From JANRKT01 sp033763355 (GTDB lineage Bacteria; Bacteroidota; Bacteroidia; Chitinophagales; Chitinophagaceae), in NCBI GenBank assembly GCA_033763355.1, contig JANRKT010000201.1, positions 1-23,240 on the forward strand: 23,240 nucleotides of DNA, read 5' to 3'. This document shows, in pieces, positions 16,117 to 23,240 of this stretch. The position numbers and the translations under genes are program-made. The first letter of the stretch is position 1, and each line of letters opens with the position of its first letter. A model generated the notes under the pieces. The model had not been told where the DNA came from. It saw only the letters and a list, made by a program, of their open reading frames with translations, and searched no databases.

Positions 16117-17286
16117 TCAGAAAACGTTTATAATAGCGTTGAAGCTTTCATCATCGTATTCAATATTCACCCATTTGTCTGTTACCTTTCTTTTCTTATA
16201 TACAAACACGGTATTCTTCGCTTCGGGGTTTATGTTGTACAAGCCTGCTGTTTCAGGGTCAACAGGGGAAGGTATCCATGTCATAGCCACTTTTTTCAGG
16301 TTTTGTTCCGCACACCATTGCCGCAGTTTTCTTGCAATAATGCCCCTTTCGGTATCGCTGTTGTTCTGTTTGTAAAAAGGGTTCATGTAAACCAGGAACA
16401 CACGGAATTTTTTTTCACCCCTAACCTGCATTTCTTTTTCAAGTTTTTGTAAGAAACCGTCCATATGGTCAAGGTTGGCATGATTGAACCAAACCATAAT
16501 GCCCTGGCCGTATCCGTATTTGCACATGGGGCATGCGGTTTTACCGCTGTCAGCGCCTGATACATGCAACGGATCAAATGCCGGACAGTTGGAACCAATG
16601 GCAAGACCTGATTTAAGTTTGGCAAGCCCGGCATAAGGATAATCAGGTATGTTCATTCCAAGCATAATATGGCGTGTGCCGTGTGCGATGCCATTGGATT
16701 GGGGAACAAGTTTAATAATGCCCTTGCCGCCACGGCCATGTTGCGATGATCTTTCTTTCTCTGTTAAAAGGGGGTCATCATCAAATAAATATTCATCAAT
16801 CCAGTATTCATTTTTGTCAGGCTCTTTTACAGTAACATGTATGTGCTGCGGATCACGGCGGCCCGGATAAGCTGCGGGTCGCAACGTATAAAACTGGTAA
16901 AAGCCGTTTGCATCCGTTTTTACCCAGCCGCGGATGTACCCATGTCGTTTAGCCCAACCTTTCTCATTTCCTTTAGTTGGGTAAACCCCTTTTTGGTCGG
17001 TATGGTAAACATAAATCACCACATCTTTCGCTGCTGTTTTACCATCACGCTGATAAACTATTCCGCTGATCTCAATTTTTGGGCCTTTGTCATTAAAGTC
17101 AGGCAATGTATCCACACTGTTTAAATGCTCAAAAGCTACCGGGCTTTCATGAATGGCTTCACAGCCCTCGCAACTGCCACCAACTACAGGGTTTTTTGCG
17201 TTATTAACATTTTGAGAGCTGGTTTGTGAACATGCGCTGCATTGAATTAGAAATGAAATAGCAAGGAATTGAATATAATATTTCAT
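16117..17286 (-). CDS. lipoprotein: intradiol ring-cleavage dioxygenase domain fused to thioredoxin-like CxxC domain
   Basis: The product is 389 residues. The N-terminus is a lipoprotein-type signal with CSAC as probable lipobox (C19), then a low-complexity linker and a GGSCEGCEAIHE motif. Residues about 70-175 are an intradiol dioxygenase-like beta-sandwich: Y102 in KGVYPTKG, Y140 in RPAAYPGR, and H148 and H150 in DPQHIHVTV match the order and spacing of the two-tyrosine, two-histidine ferric site. The rest, about 225-389, is thioredoxin-like: GSNCPAFDP, ACPMCKYGYG with C252 and C255, a hydrophobic strand IMVWFNH, and later FRVFLVYMNP. Together a catalytic oxygenase domain is joined to a redox domain in the envelope. 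Substrate unknown. It heads a three-gene operon and is divergent from the second LytS/LytTR pair. Confidence 0.85.
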   Translation of the reverse strand: MKYYIQFLAISFLIQCSACSQTSSQNVNNAKNPVVGGSCEGCEAIHESPVAFEHLNSVDTLPDFNDKGPKIEISGIVYQRDGKTAAKDVVIYVYHTDQKGVYPTKGNEKGWAKRHGYIRGWVKTDANGFYQFYTLRPAAYPGRRDPQHIHVTVKEPDKNEYWIDEYLFDDDPLLTEKERSSQHGRGGKGIIKLVPQSNGIAHGTRHIMLGMNIPDYPYAGLAKLKSGLAIGSNCPAFDPLHVSGADSGKTACPMCKYGYGQGIMVWFNHANLDHMDGFLQKLEKEMQVRGEKKFRVFLVYMNPFYKQNNSDTERGIIARKLRQWCAEQNLKKVAMTWIPSPVDPETAGLYNINPEAKNTVFVYKKRKVTDKWVNIEYDDESFNAIINVF

Positions 17287-17374
17287 AACAGGGAGTTTGA
17301 TGAGTTATTTGCCCGTAAAATGAAACATAAAAAAACGGATTCTCAAATCATTTCCACCTGATGTGCGAATTGCT

Positions 17375-17424
17375 TGATGAAATGCAGGGCGGGAAGATGG
17401 TAATGTAAAACCTGCATTTCGTCA
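17375..17424. promoter_or_regulatory. inverted repeat between dioxygenase-redoxin operon and second lytS gene
   Basis: TGATGAAATGCAGG (17375-17388) and CCTGCATTTCGTCA (17411-17424) are inverse copies at 13 of 14 positions, separated by 22 bp. The outer ends lie 88 bp from the dioxygenase ATG (17286) and 63 bp from the kinase ATG (17488). It could be an operator for the divergent promoters or a hairpin in a leader. The arms are not the same sequence as the repeat at 2996-3077. Confidence 0.45.
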
Positions 17425-17487
17425 CGCTTGTAATACTTTTTGCGTAAACCTTTATGCCGTGAGGATTTTGTACATTTATTTTGGATT

Positions 17488-18522
17488 ATGAGCTGGAATA
17501 CTGTTGCAAGAAAATACAAATTGTACGACCTGTTGTTCTGGCTGGTGTTTTTTACCGGCTGGTACCTGCTGCGGTATAAAGATTTTTCCTCCCCGTCGAA
17601 AGCGTTACTCGTAACTGCCATAAAGGTATTTGACCTAGCCCTGATGGTGTATATCACCAACCTTATACTTATACCCAGGTTGCTTTACCACAAACGGTAT
17701 GTTGAATTTGGTTTGATCTATATGGTGATGATTTTTTGTTCAAGTGCATTGAAAGTTACTGTTATCGGAAATATAGTAGTGCCCGGCGGTAATTTTTCAA
17801 TCTGGGATAATTTCAGGACGAGGCTGTATGATAATGTGATACCCCATTACCTGCTGGTGAGCACAGGCGTGGCTGTAAAGTTGCTGGCAGATTACATCCG
17901 TTCTCAAAAAAGGCTGGCGGATATATCCCGTGAAAGGGCGGAAACCGAACTGAAATTTTTAAAATCGCAGATCAACCCGCATTTTGTTTTCAATACGCTT
18001 AATGCCATTTATTTTCAGATAGATAAATCCAATGCAGCGGCAAGGGAATCGCTGATGCAGTTTGCCGATTTGCTGCGTTACCAGTTGTATGATTGCAATG
18101 CCGAGAAAATAGATATTGAAAAAGAGATGCGTTACCTTGAAGATTTTGTTAAGCTGCAGCAAAAACGCAAGGATGAAAATTACGAAGTGCAGTGGGGTTT
18201 CAGCGGGCAGGTAAAGGGTTTCCAGATCACACCCCTGCTCTTGATGCCATTGGTGGAAAACGCTTTCAAGCACATTTCGCACCACAGCGATAAAAAAAAT
18301 ATTGTGCGCATTGAATCAGAAAGGCAAAACGGTCAATTTGTTTTTAAAGTGGAGAATACAAAGGAGAGCGGGGTATTGAGCACTGAAAAAAAAGACGGGG
18401 GGATTGGCTTAAGCAATGTGAGAAGAAGGCTGGAATTGTTATACCCGGGCACACATGAGCTTTCCATTAATGATAATGAAGGCTGGTTTAAAGTAGCCTT
18501 ATCTTTACATATACCATCATGA
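17488..18522 (+). CDS. LytS-type sensor histidine kinase (second copy)
   Basis: The product is 344 residues from the ATG at 17488; an earlier in-frame ATG (17440) would add a poor N-terminal extension of 16 residues. Membrane helices lie at about 12-28, 42-62, 72-94 and 118-136. A basic linker (RSQKRLADISRERAE) leads to the phospho-acceptor H165 in NPHFVFNTLNAIY. The ATPase part has PLVENAFKHI (N258) and GIGLSNVRRRLELLYPG. It is a paralogue of the kinase at 3145: same length, order of parts and spacing, but clearly diverged. It has no large sensor domain. The regulator gene overlaps its stop by 4 bp. Confidence 0.93.
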   Translation: MSWNTVARKYKLYDLLFWLVFFTGWYLLRYKDFSSPSKALLVTAIKVFDLALMVYITNLILIPRLLYHKRYVEFGLIYMVMIFCSSALKVTVIGNIVVPGGNFSIWDNFRTRLYDNVIPHYLLVSTGVAVKLLADYIRSQKRLADISRERAETELKFLKSQINPHFVFNTLNAIYFQIDKSNAAARESLMQFADLLRYQLYDCNAEKIDIEKEMRYLEDFVKLQQKRKDENYEVQWGFSGQVKGFQITPLLLMPLVENAFKHISHHSDKKNIVRIESERQNGQFVFKVENTKESGVLSTEKKDGGIGLSNVRRRLELLYPGTHELSINDNEGWFKVALSLHIPS

Positions 18523-19238
18523 TACGCTGCCTGATTATAGACGATGAACCGCTTGCCCGTAAGGGGCTGAAAGAATATATACAGGAAGTTGATTTTTTAC
18601 AATTGACCGGTGAATTTGATAACCCGCTGAAAGCAACAGACGCTTTATTAAAGCAACCTGTTGACCTCATCTTTCTTGACATACAGATGCCGAAAATAAC
18701 CGGAACCGATTTCATGCGTTCGCTGCAGCACCCGCCATTGGTTATTTTTACTACAGCCTATCCTGATTATGCGCTGGATGGTTTTGAACTGAATGCAGTT
18801 GACTATTTGCTCAAGCCCTTTTCTTTCGACCGTTTCCTGAAAGCGGCGATGAAAGTGAAACTATTGCTTGAAAAGACGAATGCCTCAGCAGAACCAGTTA
18901 TGGAAAAAGGGGATGACCATTTTTTTATAAAAGCAGACAATAAGCTGATGAAAATCCGCTTTGCTGAAATTTTATTTGCCGAAGCGCTGCAGAATTATGT
19001 AGCCATACACACGGCAACAAAAAAATACATTAGCTACCTTACTTTTAAAGGCCTTGCAGAAAGCCTGCCTGCCGAACAGTTTGTACAAACCCACAAATCG
19101 TTTATTGTTTCGCTCTCCCGTATTGAAAGCATCGAGGGAAATGAAATCATCATCGGCCAGCACCACATCCCCATCAGCCGGAACCTGAAAGATGAAGTGA
19201 TGACAAAGGTGCTTGGGAATAAATTCCTGAAGAGGTAG
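18519..19238 (+). CDS. LytTR-family response regulator (second copy)
   Basis: The product is 239 residues. The receiver domain (1-120) has D8-D9, phospho-acceptor D54 in LIFLDIQMP and the conserved lysine in DYLLKPFSF. The LytTR domain covers about 140-235, with ILFAEALQNYVAIHT and FVQTHKSFIVSLSRIESI blocks typical of the fold. Its ATG overlaps the kinase stop (ATGA). It resembles the regulator at 4193 throughout. Likely targets are its own operon and the divergent dioxygenase-redoxin operon, which is inferred only from position. The gap of 95 bp to the next gene on the same strand has no T-run terminator, so read-through into the Gfo/Idh gene cannot be excluded. Confidence 0.93.
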   Translation: MIRCLIIDDEPLARKGLKEYIQEVDFLQLTGEFDNPLKATDALLKQPVDLIFLDIQMPKITGTDFMRSLQHPPLVIFTTAYPDYALDGFELNAVDYLLKPFSFDRFLKAAMKVKLLLEKTNASAEPVMEKGDDHFFIKADNKLMKIRFAEILFAEALQNYVAIHTATKKYISYLTFKGLAESLPAEQFVQTHKSFIVSLSRIESIEGNEIIIGQHHIPISRNLKDEVMTKVLGNKFLKR

Positions 19239-19333
19239 GACAGGATATGAAAGATTTCTTTTAAATATTCATTGCCCTGTTTTGCGCATAATTCGGTTGC
19301 GCTGCTTTAACTTTAAGCTTCAAACATTTTATT

Positions 19334-20452
19334 ATGACTTCACGCCGCAACTTTCTGCAAAAACTTACAGCTTCAGCCATTGCATTGCCTTTTTTACCGG
19401 AAAATTTACCGGCAGCAATCAGCAACATTTCTCATGAACCTTATGACGGGCCGGTGTTGCGTGTTGCCATCATGGGGCTTGGCAGCTATGGTACACGTGT
19501 GGCCGAAGCAATGTTGTCCTGCAGGATGGCCAAATTAACCGGTGTTATCAGTGGCACCCCATCCAAAATAAAAACCTGGCAGGAGAAATACGGCATCGCT
19601 GAAAAGAATTGCTATAACTATGAAAATTTTGATGCGATAAAAGACAATCCGGACATTGATGCGGTTTACATTACTACACCCAATGGCCTGCACAAAGACG
19701 AGGCGGTAAGAGTGGCTAAAGCAGGCAAGCATGTTATTTGCGAAAAACCAATGGCCATTAATGCAAAAGAAGGAAGGGAAATGGTGGCGGCCTGTAAAAA
19801 AGCAAATGTAAAACTGCTGGTAGGCTACCGCATGCATTTTGAACCCAAGACACTGGAGATAATCCGGATGCGTAAAGACGGGGAGTTTGGAAAAGTATTG
19901 TTCTTCCAGGGACTAAGCGGTTTCCGGATAGGCGACCCTTCACAATGGCGGCTGAACAGGAAACTTGCCGGTGGCGGCGCCATGATGGACATTGGCATTT
20001 ACTCAATTAATGGTTCACGGTATATGATAGGCGAAGACCCCATTTGGGTTACGGCGCAGGAAACCAAAACAGACCCGGTGAAATTTAAAGAAGGCGTTGA
20101 TGAAACCATTTTGTTTCAGTTGGGTTTTCCCGGCGGGGCGGTTGCTTCCTGTTTATCAACCTATGTCCTGAACAACCTCGACCGGTTTTTCCTGAACGGG
20201 GAAAAAGGTTTTGCGGAGATGCAGCCATCCACCGGCTATGGCCCCATTAAGGCCCGTACAAATAAAGCTGAGCTGACACATCCGCATGTTACACATCAAA
20301 CAGTACAGATGGATGAGATGTCGGCAATCATTCTCCAGGGCAAAACGCCTGTTGTACCGGTTGATGGTGAAGAAGGCCTGAAAGACCTCATCATTATTGA
20401 TGCGATTTACGAAGCGGTTAAAACAGGAAAGAAGGTAGCATTAAAACTGTAG
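19334..20452 (+). CDS. Tat-exported Gfo/Idh/MocA-family oxidoreductase
   Basis: The product is 372 residues. A twin-arginine signal (SRRNFLQK, hydrophobic stretch to about residue 22) suggests export of the folded, cofactor-loaded enzyme. The NAD(P)-binding fold has VAIMGLGSYGTRVAE (44-58), then TTPNGLHKDEA and VICEKPMA with the conserved lysine K138. The C-terminal substrate domain has GGGAMMDIGIYSING (213-227). The pattern resembles glucose-fructose oxidoreductase and related sugar dehydrogenases that keep a tightly bound nucleotide in the periplasm. The sugar is unknown. It is convergent with a Tat-exported sugar isomerase-like gene 111 bp away, which suggests related sugar or cyclitol metabolism, an inference. 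Confidence 0.92.
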   Translation: MTSRRNFLQKLTASAIALPFLPENLPAAISNISHEPYDGPVLRVAIMGLGSYGTRVAEAMLSCRMAKLTGVISGTPSKIKTWQEKYGIAEKNCYNYENFDAIKDNPDIDAVYITTPNGLHKDEAVRVAKAGKHVICEKPMAINAKEGREMVAACKKANVKLLVGYRMHFEPKTLEIIRMRKDGEFGKVLFFQGLSGFRIGDPSQWRLNRKLAGGGAMMDIGIYSINGSRYMIGEDPIWVTAQETKTDPVKFKEGVDETILFQLGFPGGAVASCLSTYVLNNLDRFFLNGEKGFAEMQPSTGYGPIKARTNKAELTHPHVTHQTVQMDEMSAIILQGKTPVVPVDGEEGLKDLIIIDAIYEAVKTGKKVALKL

Positions 20453-20459
20453 GGCATAA

Positions 20460-20582
20460 TTTTATATTCTCCAAAAAAGTAAAAAGATAATTGGCGCTGA
20501 AGCAGCGGGCGTAAAAGTAAAAGTTTCCAAATCACCGGATAAGCTTTGGGGTAAATATGTTGTTTATAAAGACACTATGTAA
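20460..20582 (+). pseudogene. possible C-terminal relic of a lost gene
   Basis: Between the two convergent sugar genes, one plus-strand frame stays open from 20460 to the TAA at 20580-20582 with protein-like composition: IGAEAAGVKVKVSKSPDKLW, then GKYVVYKDTM. It has no start codon; a stop lies at 20457-20459. Alternating Val-Lys strands ending in a W-x-K-Y-V-V-Y stretch look like the last beta-strands of a real protein. The last 19 bases overlap the end of the isomerase gene on the other strand. I do not recognise the family. A chance open frame is the alternative. Confidence 0.35.
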
Positions 20583-21520
20583 TCAAGGCTTTTTTTCAGT
20601 GCCGTTTCAGGATCAGCCACCATATCCTGTTCTACGATAAAATGTTTTACGCCACATTCTTTGGCTTTAGGAAGCATGGTCTTCAGGTCAATTACACCAC
20701 TGCCGGCAGTAGTCATGTAAGGAAACAATTCAATCCATTGCTTTGCATCGCCTCCATCGCCAGAAAACTGCATTTTCTTTGACATGTCTTTTACATGCAT
20801 CAGGCGATAACGGTTTTTATATGTTTCAAGATAGGCAACAGGGTCGGCGCCGCCTGCTGTGGTCCAGTAAAGGTCCATCTCAAAAAATACGAGAGAAGGA
20901 TCGGTACCATCCAGTATCAGTTTAAGCGGAACCTGCCCATTTATTTCTTTCAGACCATACCCATGATTGTGGTAAGCAAACTTTACTCCTGCTTTGTTTG
21001 CGCTTTCGCCGATTTTATTAAAAGCGTTCGCCATTTTTTTATAATCATCAATGGTTTGCCTTTTTTCATCAGGTATGGCGGGAAGGATTACATATTGACA
21101 ACCGAGAACACGGGCTGCATCGCCTAATTTGTCCATACGTGTTTGCAATGTTTCAAGGTCTGTATGCATAGCAGGGGCACTCAGGCCGTTTTGTTTCAGT
21201 AAATCCTTTACTTCATTTACAGTATGGCCAAAATAACCACTGCCTTTAAAACCCAATGAAGTTGTAACAGCCTCCCATCTCTTTTGAGCTGCATCGGTGC
21301 TGAAAGGGTAGGGGCCATACAACTCCACTTCTTTATAACCCATTTTGGAGAGCAGAACCAGTGTGCCGGCAAAATCTTTTTCCAGTAGTTTGGGCAATGA
21401 AAAAAACTGGATGCCCGGTTTGTCTATAAGTTTCTTTTGTGCAAATATTTCTGATGGAAGCATAAAGCCGGCGGCAGATAATGCGGCAGAACTTTTAATA
21501 AAACGGCGCCTGTTGAGCAT
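20564..21520 (-). CDS. Tat-exported sugar phosphate isomerase/epimerase-like TIM-barrel protein
   Basis: The product is 318 residues. The start NRRRFIKSSAALSAAGFM is a twin-arginine signal. The body is a xylose-isomerase-like (AP endonuclease 2 type) TIM barrel. Likely metal-binding residues are E66 in VELYGP, H184 and H186 in AYHNHGYG, E214/D216 in FEMDLYW, H242 and D245 in MHVKDM, and E297 in IVEQDM. Family members isomerise or epimerise sugars, or dehydrate inosose-type cyclitols, using a divalent metal. The exact reaction is not readable. Such genes often sit with Gfo/Idh oxidoreductase genes in Bacteroidota, and here the two are convergent and both carry Tat signals. Confidence 0.9.
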   Translation of the reverse strand: MLNRRRFIKSSAALSAAGFMLPSEIFAQKKLIDKPGIQFFSLPKLLEKDFAGTLVLLSKMGYKEVELYGPYPFSTDAAQKRWEAVTTSLGFKGSGYFGHTVNEVKDLLKQNGLSAPAMHTDLETLQTRMDKLGDAARVLGCQYVILPAIPDEKRQTIDDYKKMANAFNKIGESANKAGVKFAYHNHGYGLKEINGQVPLKLILDGTDPSLVFFEMDLYWTTAGGADPVAYLETYKNRYRLMHVKDMSKKMQFSGDGGDAKQWIELFPYMTTAGSGVIDLKTMLPKAKECGVKHFIVEQDMVADPETALKKSLDYIVSL

Positions 21521-21723
21521 ATGGCAGGGTTTGAAGATGTAAGTAATACAGGTAAGGTACGTATTATCCGGCGCAGTTTTAAAAAAGTCGTTTGAGAAAG
21601 AGAATACCTATGGCAGGTGCTGTAAGAAAGGGCTTCATTTTTATGTTCCTTTCCGACCTGGTGGAGGGGCATAAAATATACGAATAGCTTTATTCTTTAT
21701 TAAAGGCCACAACATAATTGTAC

Positions 21724-22467
21724 CTAATTATTCAAATATTTATTTGGGATATTTTGTGATTTGTGATCAATCCCGTAAGCAGCTTTAAGCAAAACTGAAA
21801 CGACTTCTGAAATTACCCTTTCACTTCTGTGCATCTGGGGGAGGAGGCCCATCATGGCATAGCTGACAGGGTTTACAGATGGAACCAGTGTTTCCCATGG
21901 ATAACCTTTGCCCCAGATGAGCCCTGCAACAGTCAGTTTCAGGTCGGCCGATTTGGAAAGCAGGTAACTTAACATCTCAGCGGAATTATTTGAGTTCTGG
22001 TTTACAGTATGAAAAATTGGAGTTTGCCCTCCAAAGCCATTTTCATCCACCCCGGCTTTTGCATTAATGTCAGCTCCATACTTCACAAGAACCCCTGCAC
22101 ACGAAATATGGTTGAACTCGGCGCAGATATGCAGCAATGTGGCTTCATGCAAAGGCGTGTAAGCGCAACGAAGGGAATATTTTTTATGAACCATTTCCGG
22201 ATGACTGTTCAGGATAACATCTAAAGTTTGTGCATCATCCAGTAAAACTGATAACAACAGCTTGTCATCGAAAATTAATCCATTATCTGTAAAGGCTTTT
22301 ACACAGTCCTTAAACTTTGGTGTCCTTGTGTATTCACTTGTTAGTTCATAAATCAGCGGTTCGCCATTATAATAATCATTGGGGCTTATACCGTTGGCAA
22401 AACATTCGCTGATGCCTTCAACAGCATGTTCTTCGATATCATTAATTATTTTTTTCAGGTAGTCCAT
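21724..22467 (-). CDS. ankyrin-repeat protein
   Basis: The product is 247 residues, with no signal peptide or membrane helix, so it is probably cytoplasmic. The central part (about 70-175) shows ankyrin repeats: TPLHEATLLHICAEFNHISC, VLVKYGADINAK, QTPIFHTVNQ and LLSKSADLKL carry the TPLH and helix-turn-GAD patterns. The flanks are more degenerate: an N-terminal ISECFANGISPNDYYNGEPL resembles a worn repeat. Such proteins bind other proteins; partner unknown. It stands alone, 203 bp from the isomerase gene and 139 bp from the next gene, and I see nothing definite in those gaps. Confidence 0.82.
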   Translation of the reverse strand: MDYLKKIINDIEEHAVEGISECFANGISPNDYYNGEPLIYELTSEYTRTPKFKDCVKAFTDNGLIFDDKLLLSVLLDDAQTLDVILNSHPEMVHKKYSLRCAYTPLHEATLLHICAEFNHISCAGVLVKYGADINAKAGVDENGFGGQTPIFHTVNQNSNNSAEMLSYLLSKSADLKLTVAGLIWGKGYPWETLVPSVNPVSYAMMGLLPQMHRSERVISEVVSVLLKAAYGIDHKSQNIPNKYLNN

Positions 22468-22606
22468 GTGGCTGTGAAGTTTGAACTTATTCAGTTTATA
22501 GGCATTATAAATTTATGCACTCAGCAACTTATTTCAAAAATTGCCATTCAAAAAGCAATTACCTGGAGTATAGATTTTTTGATTGATGGGTTTCATGGTT
22601 TACTCT

Positions 22607-22897
22607 CTAATTCCCGCTGAGCGGTGTCCCTAAAATGCCGACTGCAAGTTCCGCCCAAATGATGAGGAGCGCTGTTAGAATAGCTATAACGATAGCGATC
22701 CGGTATCCGGGTTTGGTTACCTTCCTCAACACAAGCTCACACAGGAGGCCGGTACCGAACAGCAGAATAGCGGCGGTAACAAAATCAGAGAGCGTCCAGT
22801 TCACTTCATCTGTGAACTGCATCGCTGTTAATGGTATGATCAACAGAAACGCTGCTGCGAGCATGATAACGATAAGTCTTTTGTTCTGTGTAATCAT
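22607..22897 (-). CDS. small three-helix membrane protein
   Basis: The product is 96 residues with hydrophobic helices at about 8-26, 38-58 and 66-90. Conserved-looking segments are AMQFTDEVNWTLSDF after helix 1 and IIWAELAVGILGTP at the end. I recall similar uncharacterised proteins with MQFTDEVNW and WAELAVGI(F/L)GTP in other Bacteroidota, so this is a real conserved family of unknown function. It is followed upstream by another small membrane-protein gene on the same strand with a 47-bp gap, so the two may be co-transcribed. Confidence 0.75.
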   Translation of the reverse strand: MITQNKRLIVIMLAAAFLLIIPLTAMQFTDEVNWTLSDFVTAAILLFGTGLLCELVLRKVTKPGYRIAIVIAILTALLIIWAELAVGILGTPLSGN

Positions 22898-22944
22898 GGC
22901 TATGCTTTACTTTTTAATAATTTGTTTTACGTCCGGCCCTTATG

Positions 22945-23235
22945 CTAATATAAATCTTTCATCATAAGCCCTACCTTATCAAACAATTCACCCACACCTA
23001 ATGATGCCCAGACTATAAAGATGCCCAGGATGATTTTTACTATGCTGTGAATTGAGAAACCCGTTTTTATCTTTATACGGGCATTTACCGGGGGAAAATA
23101 AACGAATGAAAGAAGCAGGATGAAAGCTCCGAAACCGGGGTCGTTCCCCCAAAAAATGTTTATTATACCAATCGCAAACACAGCTATGCCAAACAGCCAG
23201 CTGATGATATTCCAGACATTTGATTTGTTATTCAT
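22945..23235 (-). CDS. small membrane protein, unknown
   Basis: The product is 96 residues with helices at about 8-28, 32-47 and 63-84. The loop after helix 2 reads FPPVNARIKIKTGFSIH, and the tail GELFDKVGLMMKDLY is amphipathic. No signal peptide. I do not recognise the family. It ends 47 bp before the start of the gene at 22897 on the same strand and may be co-transcribed with it; its own upstream region lies outside the window (5 bp remain). Confidence 0.65.
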   Translation of the reverse strand: MNNKSNVWNIISWLFGIAVFAIGIINIFWGNDPGFGAFILLLSFVYFPPVNARIKIKTGFSIHSIVKIILGIFIVWASLGVGELFDKVGLMMKDLY

Positions 23236-23240
23236 AAACC

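Noticed and set aside
19281..19315. Promoter-like TTTG and TAACTTTA upstream of the Gfo/Idh gene
   Set aside because: The last consensus base is wrong and the spacing is 23 bp rather than about 20.

Overview
The window looks like a chromosomal segment of a Bacteroidota bacterium, most likely a Chitinophagaceae-type soil or water organism. This rests on the gene content: LytS-type sensor kinases paired with LytTR regulators, secreted and lipoprotein enzymes with MKK-type signals, Tat-targeted Gfo/Idh and isomerase-like proteins, and an exact TAnnTTTG promoter -7 box. There are few Shine-Dalgarno sites, and GC content is moderate. No plasmid, phage, CRISPR, tRNA or rRNA features were seen. The family-level placement is inference.

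Layout, left to right. Positions 1-1300: 3' part of an agmatine deiminase gene (+), convergent with a small DUF3303-like gene (-). 1301-1605: a MITE-like palindromic element of about 150 bp and a terminator. 1606-4885: a secreted vanadium-haloperoxidase/PAP2-family protein (-), divergent from a LytS/LytTR two-component pair (+), with an inverted repeat centred between the two start codons. 5002-5735: two small overlapping membrane-protein genes of AT-rich character (-). 5814-7469: a secreted S41-like peptidase with C-terminal TPRs (-). 7470-7960: palindromic repeats only. 7961-10026: a Rieske lipoprotein, then a CDF metal-efflux gene translationally coupled to a TPMT-like methyltransferase (all -). 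10260-14731: acyl-CoA dehydrogenase, an ABC ATPase with its large permease, and a YggS-type PLP-binding protein (all +). 14740-17286: a three-gene operon (-) for an intradiol-dioxygenase/thioredoxin-like fusion lipoprotein, a beta-propeller with a C-terminal membrane anchor, and a small four-helix membrane protein. 17488-19238: a second LytS/LytTR pair (+), divergent from that operon, again with an inverted repeat between the starts. 19334-21520: convergent Tat-exported Gfo/Idh oxidoreductase and TIM-barrel sugar isomerase, with a possible gene relic between them. 21724-23235: an ankyrin protein and two small membrane proteins (all -).

The most interesting theme is a repeated architecture. 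A LytS/LytTR pair stands divergent from a gene for a secreted metallo-oxidoreductase or related enzyme, with an inverted repeat in the shared control region, and this occurs twice within 16 kb. The second copy controls, if the inference holds, an unusual envelope operon in which a predicted non-haem iron dioxygenase is fused to a redox-active CxxC domain. All regulation statements are inference from arrangement.
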